Of a stretch of 64,000 nucleotides of DNA, positions 1 to 8,151 are shown piece by piece. This DNA comes from Adhaeribacter pallidiroseus (GTDB taxonomy: Bacteria > Bacteroidota > Bacteroidia > Cytophagales > Hymenobacteraceae). The notes under the pieces are model-generated. The model did not search any database, was not told the DNA's origin, and worked only from the letters and a program-made list of their open reading frames with translations. Numbering within the stretch: position 1 is the stretch's first letter; each line of letters begins with the position of its first letter. The stretch is taken from assembly GCF_003340495.1 (NCBI RefSeq), contig NZ_QASA01000001.1:2170001-2234000 (forward strand), in the 5' to 3' direction. The position numbers and the translations under genes were made by a program.

Positions 1-512
1 AGGGTTTAAACCGGGGAGATGCCAAAGCGCATAAAGCCTTGTATGAAAAATACGCTGGACTTATGTTGGGTATTTGCTTACGTTATCTTAAAAATCAGAT
101 GGATGCTGAAGAGGTCATGTTAACGGGGTTTGTGAAAGTGTTTCAGCATATCGGGCAGTTCGAGAACAAAGGTAGTTTTGAAGGTTGGATTAAAAGAATT
201 ATGGTTAACGAAGCGCTGGGCTTTTTACGGAAGAAAGAGCCTTTGCACTTAGCAATAGAAAAAGACGTGTTACATATTGCCACCGAAGCCAATGCTGAGC
301 AGGATTTAGCTATAGAAGATTTACTACGACTATTGCACGAATTACCGGCGGGTTACCGAGCAGTTTTTAACTTGTACGCCATCGAGGGTTATTCGCATAA
401 AGAAATTGGGGACCTTTTAAATATCTCCGAAGGAACCTCTAAATCGCAATTGAGTAAAGCGCGGGCCATGTTACAGCGCCGCTTACAAGATCAGGAATTT
501 ATTACGCTTTAA
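1..512 (+). CDS. ECF-family RNA polymerase sigma factor, 5' end cut by the window
   Basis: The frame is open from base 3 and codes in-family sequence (NRGDAKAHKALYEKYAG) before the first possible start codon (TTG at 39), so the gene begins outside the window. About 170 codons are visible. Region 2 spans the segment with LYEKYAGLMLGICLRY and DAEEV; region 4 is near the end, with ELPAGYRAVFNLYAIEGYSH and a helix-turn-helix around HKEIGDLLNISEGTSKSQLSKAR. Such sigma factors direct RNA polymerase to extracytoplasmic-stress or surface-function promoters. It is followed after 14 bases by a one-pass membrane protein and then an outer-membrane barrel protein, a common Bacteroidota arrangement in which the second gene may restrain the sigma factor (inference). 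Family call is secure; the regulon is unknown. Confidence 0.9.
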   Translation, partial: GLNRGDAKAHKALYEKYAGLMLGICLRYLKNQMDAEEVMLTGFVKVFQHIGQFENKGSFEGWIKRIMVNEALGFLRKKEPLHLAIEKDVLHIATEANAEQDLAIEDLLRLLHELPAGYRAVFNLYAIEGYSHKEIGDLLNISEGTSKSQLSKARAMLQRRLQDQEFITL

Positions 513-526
513 AAGCAAATAGTGTC

Positions 527-1354
527 ATGAAGGAAGAAGAAGTAGACCAATATTTTAAAAATAAATTTAACCAATTTACTCCGGCACCATCCGCCGATGC
601 CTGGGCTCGGTTACAAAGTAAAATGGAACCGCCCCAAAAGAAAAAATCGGTAATGTGGGTGTATTACGCCGCAGCGGTATTTACGGTAACACTTTTATCA
701 GGAGCCTTATATTTTTATTTAAATACCAATAGCTTAAATCCCAATATCCAGCTCACGCAGTTAAAGCCATTAACGGTGCCCTTGCAAGTAGAACCAAAAT
801 TGGAAACCAGCTTAGCCGATGTAGGCCCTAAAACACCTTCGGCATTGTCCACGATGGAACCGCAAAGCACCGAAAAAAATATAAAGAACAGCACCAGCAA
901 TACCGCTCCCGTTAATAAACCTGTAAAAAAAGTTAAAAAAATTCGGCCCGGAATATTAGTAGCTGCGGCAAAGTCGCTGCCTTACACCAACCATCCGGAT
1001 AAAGCAGCCACCCCGGAAAACTACAATACTGATATTGCCACAACAAACGCTCCGAATACTACTTCATCCAACTCAGCACCGGCTGCCTCCGAGTATGTAA
1101 TGGAAGTTATTATTAAGAAAGATCCGGAAGTATTGGCTGCTGCCCCGGATAACGGGTACCAAACCGTAGAAGAAGCAATTAAAGAAAATGTTTCCAAGAA
1201 AGGCCGTTTAGTTAAAAACATCTTTAAGCAGGCCCGAAATTTAAAAAATGGGGAAAAAGTAGAGTTATCTACTCTTGGCCTTAATGCCAATTACCGCATT
1301 GATGTAGAAAGCAAACTCTTTAAACAAAAATATACCAAAGTAATTAATCTCTAA
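527..1354 (+). CDS. Single-pass membrane protein in the anti-sigma factor position
   Basis: A 275-residue protein whose ATG lies 14 bases after the sigma factor stop. Residues 1-40 are charged and would face the cytoplasm; the N-terminal segment (MKEEEVDQYFKNKF, then PSADAWARL) is typical of Bacteroidota proteins encoded just after ECF sigma factors. One transmembrane helix spans about residues 43-65. The rest, presumably periplasmic, is low-complexity and rich in Pro, Thr, Asn and Lys. No enzymatic motif is visible. Position and topology suggest it binds or senses for the sigma factor, but no recognised anti-sigma domain is seen, so this is inference. It is 11 bases from the next gene and probably co-transcribed with it. 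Confidence 0.8.
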   Translation: MKEEEVDQYFKNKFNQFTPAPSADAWARLQSKMEPPQKKKSVMWVYYAAAVFTVTLLSGALYFYLNTNSLNPNIQLTQLKPLTVPLQVEPKLETSLADVGPKTPSALSTMEPQSTEKNIKNSTSNTAPVNKPVKKVKKIRPGILVAAAKSLPYTNHPDKAATPENYNTDIATTNAPNTTSSNSAPAASEYVMEVIIKKDPEVLAAAPDNGYQTVEEAIKENVSKKGRLVKNIFKQARNLKNGEKVELSTLGLNANYRIDVESKLFKQKYTKVINL

Positions 1355-1365
1355 TCATTTATTAT

Positions 1366-2505
1366 ATGAAACGCCTACTTATAGCTACTGCCCTTTTTTG
1401 GGCCGGCGCTACGACTGTGTCCTTAGCGAACGGTCCGGCTCCCCAATTAATTAATCCCCTGGCTCTCCGGGATACCATTCAAATAAAAATGGCCGATGGA
1501 GCTTCGTTAACTTTGCAGGTAAAAAATACCGGGCAACTCAAAAACTTTCAGCACTACAGCCTGGATTCTTTAATGGTTTTGCTCGATAAATACGTACAGC
1601 AGGTGGAAAGTATGAGTAAAGCTAATTCAAATGGCTCCGCCGAGATCACCATGACTTTTTATCCGGCCAAGGATATGAATAATGCGCATGCACCGGAACA
1701 AGTTAAAATCCGGATGTCGAGCAGCAACAACGGCAACAGACAAACTTGGCAGGCGAGAGCTTCGGATGTAGTTAAAGTAGAAGTAGATTACGAGGACGAT
1801 GATACTAACAACCAAGAAGAGAAAAACGTACGGGTACTGATAAATTCGCGCAATGATAGTGTCCGGAGAGCTAGAAATGAGCGAAAAATGAGCCGGCGGC
1901 ACCACTTTTTCAGCACCGTGGATCTTGGCCTGAATACCTTCGTGAACTTACCCGAAACGAAAAACAGCCTTTTTGATTTAAAGCCTATTGGGTCGCGGTT
2001 TGTTAGTTTAAACCAATACATTACTACCCGTTTAGGTGGGGTTAAGAGCCCGCTGCATTTGCGGACTGGTTTGGAATTTGCCTTTAACAATTACATGCTG
2101 GCTAAAAATCACCGCATTGCGGATGAGAACGATGTTACGGTATTTTACAACGAGACAACCTTATCCCTCGAAAAAAGCAAATTAACGGCTTCTTCTATTA
2201 ACCTGCCTTTAATGCTGGAACTTAATTTTAAAGATCGAAACGGCAAAGAATCTTTTAAAATCGGGGGTGGCGGCTTTATTGGTTATCGGTTGGGTTCGCA
2301 TACCAAAATTAAATACCAAAGCGAAGGCAATACCTATAAAGATAAAGAACGCGGCAATTATAACCTCGAAGACATGCAGTACGGCGTTAACTTTGTGATA
2401 GGCTATAAATGGATTAACTTGTTCGCCAAATACAACATGAACGATTTATTTAAAGAAAACCGCGGTCCGAAAATGAATGTAGTAAGCTTTGGCTTCCGGA
2501 TATAA
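1366..2505 (+). CDS. Outer-membrane beta-barrel protein (PorT-like fold)
   Basis: A 379-residue protein with a clear Sec signal peptide (about residues 1-21, cleavage after TVSLA). The first half is hydrophilic with an acidic stretch and a basic stretch (RRARNERKMSRRHH, about residues 166-182). From about residue 185 onward amphipathic beta strands alternate with turns (STVDLGLNTFVNL, LRTGLEFAFNNY, GVNFVIGYKW, VVSFGFRI), the pattern of Bacteroidota outer-membrane barrel domains. It is third in the sigma / membrane protein / barrel cluster and ends at a strong hairpin terminator. The ligand or partner cannot be told from sequence. Confidence 0.8.
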   Translation: MKRLLIATALFWAGATTVSLANGPAPQLINPLALRDTIQIKMADGASLTLQVKNTGQLKNFQHYSLDSLMVLLDKYVQQVESMSKANSNGSAEITMTFYPAKDMNNAHAPEQVKIRMSSSNNGNRQTWQARASDVVKVEVDYEDDDTNNQEEKNVRVLINSRNDSVRRARNERKMSRRHHFFSTVDLGLNTFVNLPETKNSLFDLKPIGSRFVSLNQYITTRLGGVKSPLHLRTGLEFAFNNYMLAKNHRIADENDVTVFYNETTLSLEKSKLTASSINLPLMLELNFKDRNGKESFKIGGGGFIGYRLGSHTKIKYQSEGNTYKDKERGNYNLEDMQYGVNFVIGYKWINLFAKYNMNDLFKENRGPKMNVVSFGFRI

Positions 2506-2526
2506 GCTAAATTTTTTAAATTTTAT

Positions 2527-2560
2527 AGAAGGAGATCTCACGCAGGATCTCCTTCTTTAT
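2527..2560. terminator. Rho-independent terminator after the sigma factor cluster
   Basis: Perfect 11-bp stem: AGAAGGAGATC at 2527-2537 pairs with GATCTCCTTCT at 2546-2556 around an 8-base loop. It lies 22 bases after the barrel-protein stop and before the convergent methyltransferase gene, so it may serve either strand. Confidence 0.85.
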
Positions 2561-2657
2561 TGCAGTTAATTACCACAACTTGAGTACTGGAATAAGATTA
2601 CTATCAAGTAAATTTTTAGATTCTGATTCGGTTCCATAAACCCCAACGACCTAAAAC

Positions 2658-2682
2658 TTACAACCTGTAACTTGTAACCCTG
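2658..2682. repeat. Family C intergenic tract (ACAACCTGTAACTTGTAACC)
   Basis: A short copy of the low-complexity tract that recurs as GGTTGCAGGTTACAGG or its complement beside many gene ends in this window (17951-18117, 22624-22720, 24556-24584, 47088-47200, 47495-47615). This copy lies just past the end of the SpoU methyltransferase gene. Confidence 0.5.
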
Positions 2683-2685
2683 CTC

Positions 2686-3432
2686 CTACTTATTCCGAAA
2701 AAAATTATCCAGGATAATACCGGTTGCATTAGCAACATTCAAAGATTCTGCCCCTCCAAAACGTGGTATTTGAATTAACTCCTGAACGTGCTTTTCCACT
2801 TCCGGCCGAATGCCATGCGCCTCGTTGCCCATTACTAGCATTCCGACGGGTTCTAAAGTTAACTGGTGAATGTTTTGACCGTGCAGCGAAGCGCCAAAAA
2901 CTGGTATGTTGGAAGGTGCATTTTTTAAAAATTCTGGTAAGTCCACGTATACTACCTGCACCCGCGTGAAAGAACCCATTGTTGCCGCTATTACTTTAGG
3001 ATTGTAAAAATCAGCGCAACTTTCCGAACAGAAAATCGTGCGCAAACCGTACCAATCGGCCAACCGGATAATCGTTCCTAAATTTCCAGGATCGCGGATA
3101 TCATCCAGTACTAAGGTAAATAATGCTTTTTCCGGATTAAAAAAATCCAGCGGCTTCATCCGGACAATGGCTAATGCCGCGTTATTCGTTATCAAGGTTC
3201 CTGCTTTCACTAAGTCTTTTTCATCGATTAACTCGTAGGTCCCATTATTAAAGTTTATTTCGGTACTTTTACGGAGAAATTCTTCTGTTACGAATAGTTT
3301 TTCAATGGAGAAGTCTGATTGAAGCAGTTCTTTTACGCTTTTGGCCCCTTCCACCAAAAAAGCCTGGTGCAGGTGGCGGTATTTTTTTATTTGTAAAGAA
3401 TTAATATATTTTAAAACGGCTTTCGATAACAT
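2686..3432 (-). CDS. TrmH/SpoU-family RNA 2'-O-methyltransferase
   Basis: A 248-residue SPOUT-class methyltransferase, transferring methyl from SAM to a ribose 2'-OH of rRNA or tRNA. The N-terminal ~90 residues form the SpoU substrate-binding domain (HQAFLVEGAKSVKELL). The catalytic trefoil-knot domain shows the three family motifs: DDIRDPGNLGTIIRLADWYG (motif 1), MGNEAHGI (motif 2) and SLNVANATGI (motif 3). The length fits single-domain family members. The exact RNA target cannot be told. The start codon is only 13 bases from the proposed start of the divergent tamL, an arrangement often seen in Bacteroidota. Confidence 0.93.
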   Translation of the reverse strand: MLSKAVLKYINSLQIKKYRHLHQAFLVEGAKSVKELLQSDFSIEKLFVTEEFLRKSTEINFNNGTYELIDEKDLVKAGTLITNNAALAIVRMKPLDFFNPEKALFTLVLDDIRDPGNLGTIIRLADWYGLRTIFCSESCADFYNPKVIAATMGSFTRVQVVYVDLPEFLKNAPSNIPVFGASLHGQNIHQLTLEPVGMLVMGNEAHGIRPEVEKHVQELIQIPRFGGAESLNVANATGIILDNFFRNK

Positions 3433-3445
3433 AGCACGAGTAGTT

Positions 3446-5899
3446 TTGAAGTTAGCGAGTTATATCTGTTTCATACTAGGTATTTGGGGGTTAGCCGCAT
3501 CGTGCGTGCCAACCCGGCATTTAGAAAAACAACAAAATCTGTTGTACTCCATCAAACTTCACGGAGTAGAAGTAAATGATCCGGCCAAAATTAGCACCTT
3601 ATATAAACAAAAAGCAAATCGAAAGATTTTAGGCACTACTCCTTACTTATCGCTTTACTATTTTGGCCGCAAGTTTTATAACCCAGCTAAAATACAGCGT
3701 TGGATGGAAGAATACCGGATACAAACCAATGCCAAAATAGCGGCTGCCGGCACTGATTCTTTAAAAATATCGGATATTCTGGCGAAGCGCGAACAGCGGT
3801 TAGCCGTAATGACTCGTAAAAAAGAAGAGGGCAATTGGCTCATGACCGTGGGGGAGCCACCCGCTATTTACGATACCCTGAAAACCCAATCTACGCTGCG
3901 GCAGATAAAAACGTACTTAAATACCAAAGGCTTTTTCCATAGTAGTGTCTCGTACACCGAAGAAATTAAAAATAAAAAGGTGTACTTAAATATTTTGGTG
4001 AAAGAAGACAAACCCACCAAAATTATCCAGCTCCAGTACAATAGCCCGGATCCGGTAATTGCCCGAATCGTGGATTCTACCCAAAGTAATGCTTTGCTCC
4101 GGATTGGTCAGAATTACGACGAAGAAATTATTGACCAGGAACGTAACCGTTTGGAGATTTTGCTGCGAAACATGGGATTTTTTGAATTTAGGAAGCCTTT
4201 TATCACGGCTAAAGTAGATACCAATTACGCCTCCTATGCCGCTCACTTTACCTACATCATTGCCAACAATAAAAACAATCAACCGCATAAACAATATCGT
4301 ATTCGGCAAGTAAACTTCGTGGCCGATGCGGGTTTAAACCGCTTTGGTTTTAAAAGAGATACCATCTGGTACAATAATGTAAAATACCTTGCCTATCAGC
4401 ACAAAATAAATCCCAAGGTTCTGGACAGTAAGTTAACGGTTTACCCGCAACAGCGATACAGTTTAGAATCAACGCAGCAAACTCAGCAGCAATTAAACAA
4501 TTTGGATATGTTCCGATTTAATTCGGTAAACTATGCCATAATCGCCGACTCCACTCATGGTCCGCAACTAGATGCTACTGTAAATGTATCACCCACTAAA
4601 AAATATCAGGAAACTAGCGAAGCTGGTGGCAGTTACACCGCGCTTTTGCCCGGTCCTTTTGCCAATGTGCGTTTAAAAGTACGCAACATTTTAGGTGGAG
4701 CCGAAATTTTAGATATTGGTCTGCGCGGCGGTTTACAAGGCCAGTACAGCAGTTTGGATTTTAACGAGTCTATTTATATGAAAGATTTGGGAGGTAACGT
4801 AGGATTAACTTTTCCGCAGTTTTTGGTACCTTTCCGGGTTAAAAAGCAGTTTAGCCGCTTTAATCCACGTTCCCGGTTAAACATTTCGTATACGTACGTC
4901 GATCGCCGAGAATATATCCGGACGAACTTGGAGACTACTTTTGACTATATCTGGCAGCCGTCTTCCACGTTGCAGTATGTATTTACCCCTTTAGATATCA
5001 GCTTAGTTAAAACGCCCCGGTTATCGCCGGATTTTGATTCGTTGCTCAATAAAAATACTACTTACGGCCAAAGTTTTACCAATGCCTTAGTACCCAGTAT
5101 TAATTTTACGCGTTTTTATAACAATTTCCGTAATGATAACTCCGGCCAATTCTGGCGATTGTTCACCGAGCTGGGCGGCTTAACTACTTTGGCCGCTGAA
5201 CAATTTAACGGTGATGCCTCTATAGATCATGTAGGAGACTTGCGGTTATATAAGTTTTTCCGGGTAAATAGTGATTTCCGCAAGTACTATAAAATGTCGA
5301 GTAAAGCGTTTTTGGTTTACCGGGTAAATGTAGGAGTAGCTCAACCGGTTCGTTCGGTAGGTTTGCCATACGATAAGTATTTCTTTGGCGGAGGTGGTTC
5401 CAGTATTCGTGCGTGGCGTCCCCGTCGCTTAGGACCAGGAGCTTACCAAGCCCAGCGACCGCAACGCAATACTACTACCAACGAAATTTTGCGTGATGCA
5501 GCCGGAAATATTTTGTACGAAAAAGATTACGATACCGAACAACCCGGCGAGTTGTTAATTGAAACTAGTTTAGAACACCGTTTCAACATTGTTGGCTATT
5601 TAAACGGCGCTTTGTTTATTGATGCCGGTAATACCTGGATGATTTCGGAAGATATTAACCGCCCAGATTCTCAGTTTGAATGGCGCGACTTTTTAAGTGA
5701 ATTTGCCGTGGGCATAGGTACTGGTTTACGTTTTGATTTTAATTTTTTAATCGCTCGTTTTGATTTTTCTACAAAGGTTTTTGATCCTTCCTATCCCAAA
5801 GGCAGCCGTTACGTTTTAAATCAATTTACTTTAGCCGATATTTTTAACCGCAATAACAATCATACTACATTTAACTTGGGTATTGGCTATCCTTTTTAA
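3446..5899 (+). CDS. tamL: TamL-like lipoprotein outer-membrane assembly factor (Omp85/BamA superfamily)
   Basis: Omp85-superfamily protein of about 817 residues. The frame is open from 3341, but that would overlap the divergent methyltransferase; TTG at 3446 gives MKLASYICFILGIWGLAASC, a lipoprotein signal peptide with lipobox LAASC, which is the hallmark of the Bacteroidota TamA variant TamL. POTRA-like regions follow (for example LRQIKTYLNTKGFFHSSVSY, ILLRNMGFFEF), then a surface-antigen/D15 barrel domain with a lid-loop-like segment (FGGGGSSIRAWRPRRLGPG) and a C-terminal aromatic residue (GIGYPF). It should insert or remodel outer-membrane proteins. No tamB is within the window. The start is the least certain point because TTG also lies inside a TAnnTTTG-like box (3441-3448). 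Confidence 0.85.
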   Translation: MKLASYICFILGIWGLAASCVPTRHLEKQQNLLYSIKLHGVEVNDPAKISTLYKQKANRKILGTTPYLSLYYFGRKFYNPAKIQRWMEEYRIQTNAKIAAAGTDSLKISDILAKREQRLAVMTRKKEEGNWLMTVGEPPAIYDTLKTQSTLRQIKTYLNTKGFFHSSVSYTEEIKNKKVYLNILVKEDKPTKIIQLQYNSPDPVIARIVDSTQSNALLRIGQNYDEEIIDQERNRLEILLRNMGFFEFRKPFITAKVDTNYASYAAHFTYIIANNKNNQPHKQYRIRQVNFVADAGLNRFGFKRDTIWYNNVKYLAYQHKINPKVLDSKLTVYPQQRYSLESTQQTQQQLNNLDMFRFNSVNYAIIADSTHGPQLDATVNVSPTKKYQETSEAGGSYTALLPGPFANVRLKVRNILGGAEILDIGLRGGLQGQYSSLDFNESIYMKDLGGNVGLTFPQFLVPFRVKKQFSRFNPRSRLNISYTYVDRREYIRTNLETTFDYIWQPSSTLQYVFTPLDISLVKTPRLSPDFDSLLNKNTTYGQSFTNALVPSINFTRFYNNFRNDNSGQFWRLFTELGGLTTLAAEQFNGDASIDHVGDLRLYKFFRVNSDFRKYYKMSSKAFLVYRVNVGVAQPVRSVGLPYDKYFFGGGGSSIRAWRPRRLGPGAYQAQRPQRNTTTNEILRDAAGNILYEKDYDTEQPGELLIETSLEHRFNIVGYLNGALFIDAGNTWMISEDINRPDSQFEWRDFLSEFAVGIGTGLRFDFNFLIARFDFSTKVFDPSYPKGSRYVLNQFTLADIFNRNNNHTTFNLGIGYPF

Positions 5900-6334
5900 T
5901 TGTAATTTATTTGCAGTTGTTTAGTGGTATTTAGAACAAGTCACCCCTTCCAGCAATTGTATTATGGATTACTCCCGACCCTTGGACCAGCTCAATTGTT
6001 TATATTAATTTAAAAACTTAAAATTAAATTTTCGTAATCCCCAACTAATATAGGATTGTATAGTACTTGGGAAGTACCAGATTTATAATTATCAAAATTG
6101 CATTTTAAACATCTGTATCGGACTTTAAATATAATTTTTTGGATTAAAACACGTTATAAAAAGGTTGCAATAAACGCGGAAAAATCTTATTTTTGAGTTG
6201 AACATCTGGTATTGTAAGTTCACCTGTTAAATCAGGCGGTTCATCGAAAATTTATATTGACTAAAATAAGCTTATATAAATTTGCCGCAGTGATTGTAAC
6301 ATTTTTAATGTAAACAACACTATTTAAAAGTTAC
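5900..6334. other. AT-rich intergenic region
   Basis: 435 bases between tamL and a small membrane-protein gene. I see no coding frame of note. The base composition is clearly more AT-rich than the flanking genes. The only signal I can support is the promoter-like pair at 6165-6195. Confidence 0.5.
6165..6195 (+). promoter_or_regulatory. Bacteroidota-type promoter (-33 TTG, -7 TATTTTTG)
   Basis: TTG at 6165-6167 and TATTTTTG at 6188-6195, separated by 20 bases, match the Bacteroidota primary sigma consensus (TTG, about 19-20 bases, TAnnTTTG). Transcription would start about 6202, giving a leader of about 130 bases to the small gene at 6335. Confidence 0.5.
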
Positions 6335-6544
6335 ATGAAGACATTACCTAATTTTAAATATGCATCTTCAAATTACAAGTACGTTTCGAATATACTAATT
6401 GACCGGGCAAAACCAGTTATAGCAAAGCCTAAACAAGCGAAGAGTTCTCCTAAGTCGCGCTTGTTTAATCGTACATTTTGGATATTGTTTTTATCTAATA
6501 TTTTTTTCTTGTATATACTGTTATATAAGTTTTTTACTAACTAA
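6335..6544 (+). CDS. Small single-pass membrane protein of unknown function
   Basis: A 69-residue protein: a basic, Lys/Ser/Pro-rich N-terminal half (AKPVIAKPKQAKSSPKSRLF) followed by one hydrophobic helix at about residues 48-66 ending in KFFTN. The tail-anchored layout with a positive cytoplasmic part looks like a real protein rather than chance. A good promoter lies upstream. I do not recognise the family. It precedes the giant adhesin gene by about 175 bases; a functional link is not shown. Confidence 0.5.
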   Translation: MKTLPNFKYASSNYKYVSNILIDRAKPVIAKPKQAKSSPKSRLFNRTFWILFLSNIFFLYILLYKFFTN

Positions 6545-6718
6545 ATCAATCATTTGAGAATTTAGATTTTATCTAGTTTTCTCTCCAATCTAATAATATT
6601 TCGTGTAAGCTGGTTATAGCCACCTTTGGGGGCTTACTGCTTTTTATTTTCATTACTTACCATAGAAATAAAGCCCTTTTAGGGTTATCGGTTCTGTATT
6701 GCTTATACTTTATTGATT

Positions 6719-8014
6719 ATGAATAAACTCTACTCATTAGTAATCCTCATTATACTTGTAACTATTTCTTTTAGAACAATGGCGCAAGTTTGTTCTACAC
6801 CTGGAAAAGACGGAGTTTTGAGTGGCGCTACTACTATTGTCAACACGTACTATCCTGGTACGGCATCAGTAACAGCAGGAGCTAATCGAAGTATACCCAT
6901 AGGAACTTCAGTGGGTAGTGCTACCCAAATTACCGCGGGTGATTTAGTATTAATCATTCAAATGCAGGGCGCTGATTTAAATTCGGCTGTTAACGATAAC
7001 ACTTACGGTACGGTTACGAACAATGTAGCGGGTATTTACGAATACGCGATTGCTACCAGCGGTATCACTGCCGGAGCTTTTACAGTGGCTAACCTGGTAA
7101 ACAGCTACACCAATGCGGCCTACGGTATGCAGGGTCAGAAACGGTTTCAGGTAATCCGAGTGCCGCAGTACAGCAATGCAGCTCTAGGCGCAACTATTAC
7201 GGCACCAGCCTGGAATGGTTCCACGGGCGGCGTGGTAGTATTGGATGTAGCGGGTAATTTAAATTTTAACGGAAATGGCATTAACGTGAACGGTCTAGGT
7301 TTTCGGGGAGGGGCCGGTCGCCAGCTTAATGGTGGAACCGGGCCAAATACCGATTATAGAAACTTATCTACGGTTAATACGCATGGTCAAAAAGGGGAAG
7401 GTCTGGCAGGTACTCCCGCTTACGTAAACAATGGCGGTACCTTGTTAAATACAACAGTAGAGGGTTATCCGAACGGTAGCTCGGCGCGCGGCGCTCCTGG
7501 TAACGCCGGCGGCGGCGGTACGGATGGAGCAACGAATAACAGCGAGAATACCGGCGGCGGCGGCGGCAGCAACGGTGGAGCCGGCGGCACAGGTGGCAAC
7601 GCTTGGAATGATCCAGGTGTTACTGGTGGTGTGGGCGGCAGAGATTTAGCGTCGGTGATTACTACCCGCTTACTAATGGGCGGCGGCGGCGGGGCAGGTT
7701 CCACCAATGACGGTACCGGTAATCCGGGAGTTGGTTTCGCGAGCAGTGGGGCGGCCGGTGGGGGCATTGTTTTAGTAAGGGCTGGTTATGTTACCGGTAA
7801 TGGTACCATTACTGCTAATGGTGGCAATGCGAATAATACCATATTAAACGACGGCAGCGGCGGCGGCGGTGCGGGTGGAAGCGTACTTATTACCAGCGCC
7901 GATGCCGCATTAAACACTGTAACGGTAAATGCGAACGGAGGTACCGGGGGCACTAACACGGGGGCGGCAGCAACCACGGTCCGGGCGGCGGTGGGGGCGG
8001 CGGTATCATTTTAG
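6719..8014 (+). CDS. N-terminal part of a giant T9SS adhesin (frameshifted): signal peptide and Gly-rich region
   Basis: ATG at 6719 (in-frame TTG at 6713 is less likely) opens 431 residues: MNKLYSLVILIILVTISF with cleavage near TMAQ, a segment with DLVLIIQMQGADLNS, then a region of parallel-beta or Gly-rich character with GGGG blocks (about residues 195-415). At 7960-7964 the sequence has a G5 run; after it this frame yields only a short unrelated tail (AAATTVRAAVGAAVSF) and stops at 8012-8014. The frame one base back continues smoothly (GGSNHGPGGGG, then IILANGALAG) into the long downstream frame. A single extra G in the run would join both into one protein of about 3,240 residues. This is therefore the N-terminal piece of one adhesin, split by mutation, phase variation, translational slippage or sequence error. 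Confidence 0.85.
   Translation: MNKLYSLVILIILVTISFRTMAQVCSTPGKDGVLSGATTIVNTYYPGTASVTAGANRSIPIGTSVGSATQITAGDLVLIIQMQGADLNSAVNDNTYGTVTNNVAGIYEYAIATSGITAGAFTVANLVNSYTNAAYGMQGQKRFQVIRVPQYSNAALGATITAPAWNGSTGGVVVLDVAGNLNFNGNGINVNGLGFRGGAGRQLNGGTGPNTDYRNLSTVNTHGQKGEGLAGTPAYVNNGGTLLNTTVEGYPNGSSARGAPGNAGGGGTDGATNNSENTGGGGGSNGGAGGTGGNAWNDPGVTGGVGGRDLASVITTRLLMGGGGGAGSTNDGTGNPGVGFASSGAAGGGIVLVRAGYVTGNGTITANGGNANNTILNDGSGGGGAGGSVLITSADAALNTVTVNANGGTGGTNTGAAATTVRAAVGAAVSF
7957..7966 (+). other. G5 run with apparent one-base deletion (frameshift site)
   Basis: The run is at 7960-7964. Reading frames before and after it carry continuous Gly-rich adhesin sequence only if one base is added here, or if the ribosome slips back one base on the GGG codon at 7961-7963. 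The upstream in-frame stop in the downstream frame is at 7954-7956, so the switch must occur between 7957 and 8014. Confidence 0.8.
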
Positions 8015-8151
8015 CTAATGGTGCGCTGGCCGGGGCAAATGTAAATTTTGGAACGGCCGGCACTACCTTCGACGGCAGTAATTTTGGGGCGACTCCCGGC
8101 TTAGTAGGAGAATTTAACCAAACTGCCACTCGTCCGGTTCTTGTAGCTCCT

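Noticed and set aside
3341-3445. Longer N terminus for tamL
   Set aside because: It would overlap the divergent methyltransferase by about 90 bases and hide the lipobox inside the protein.
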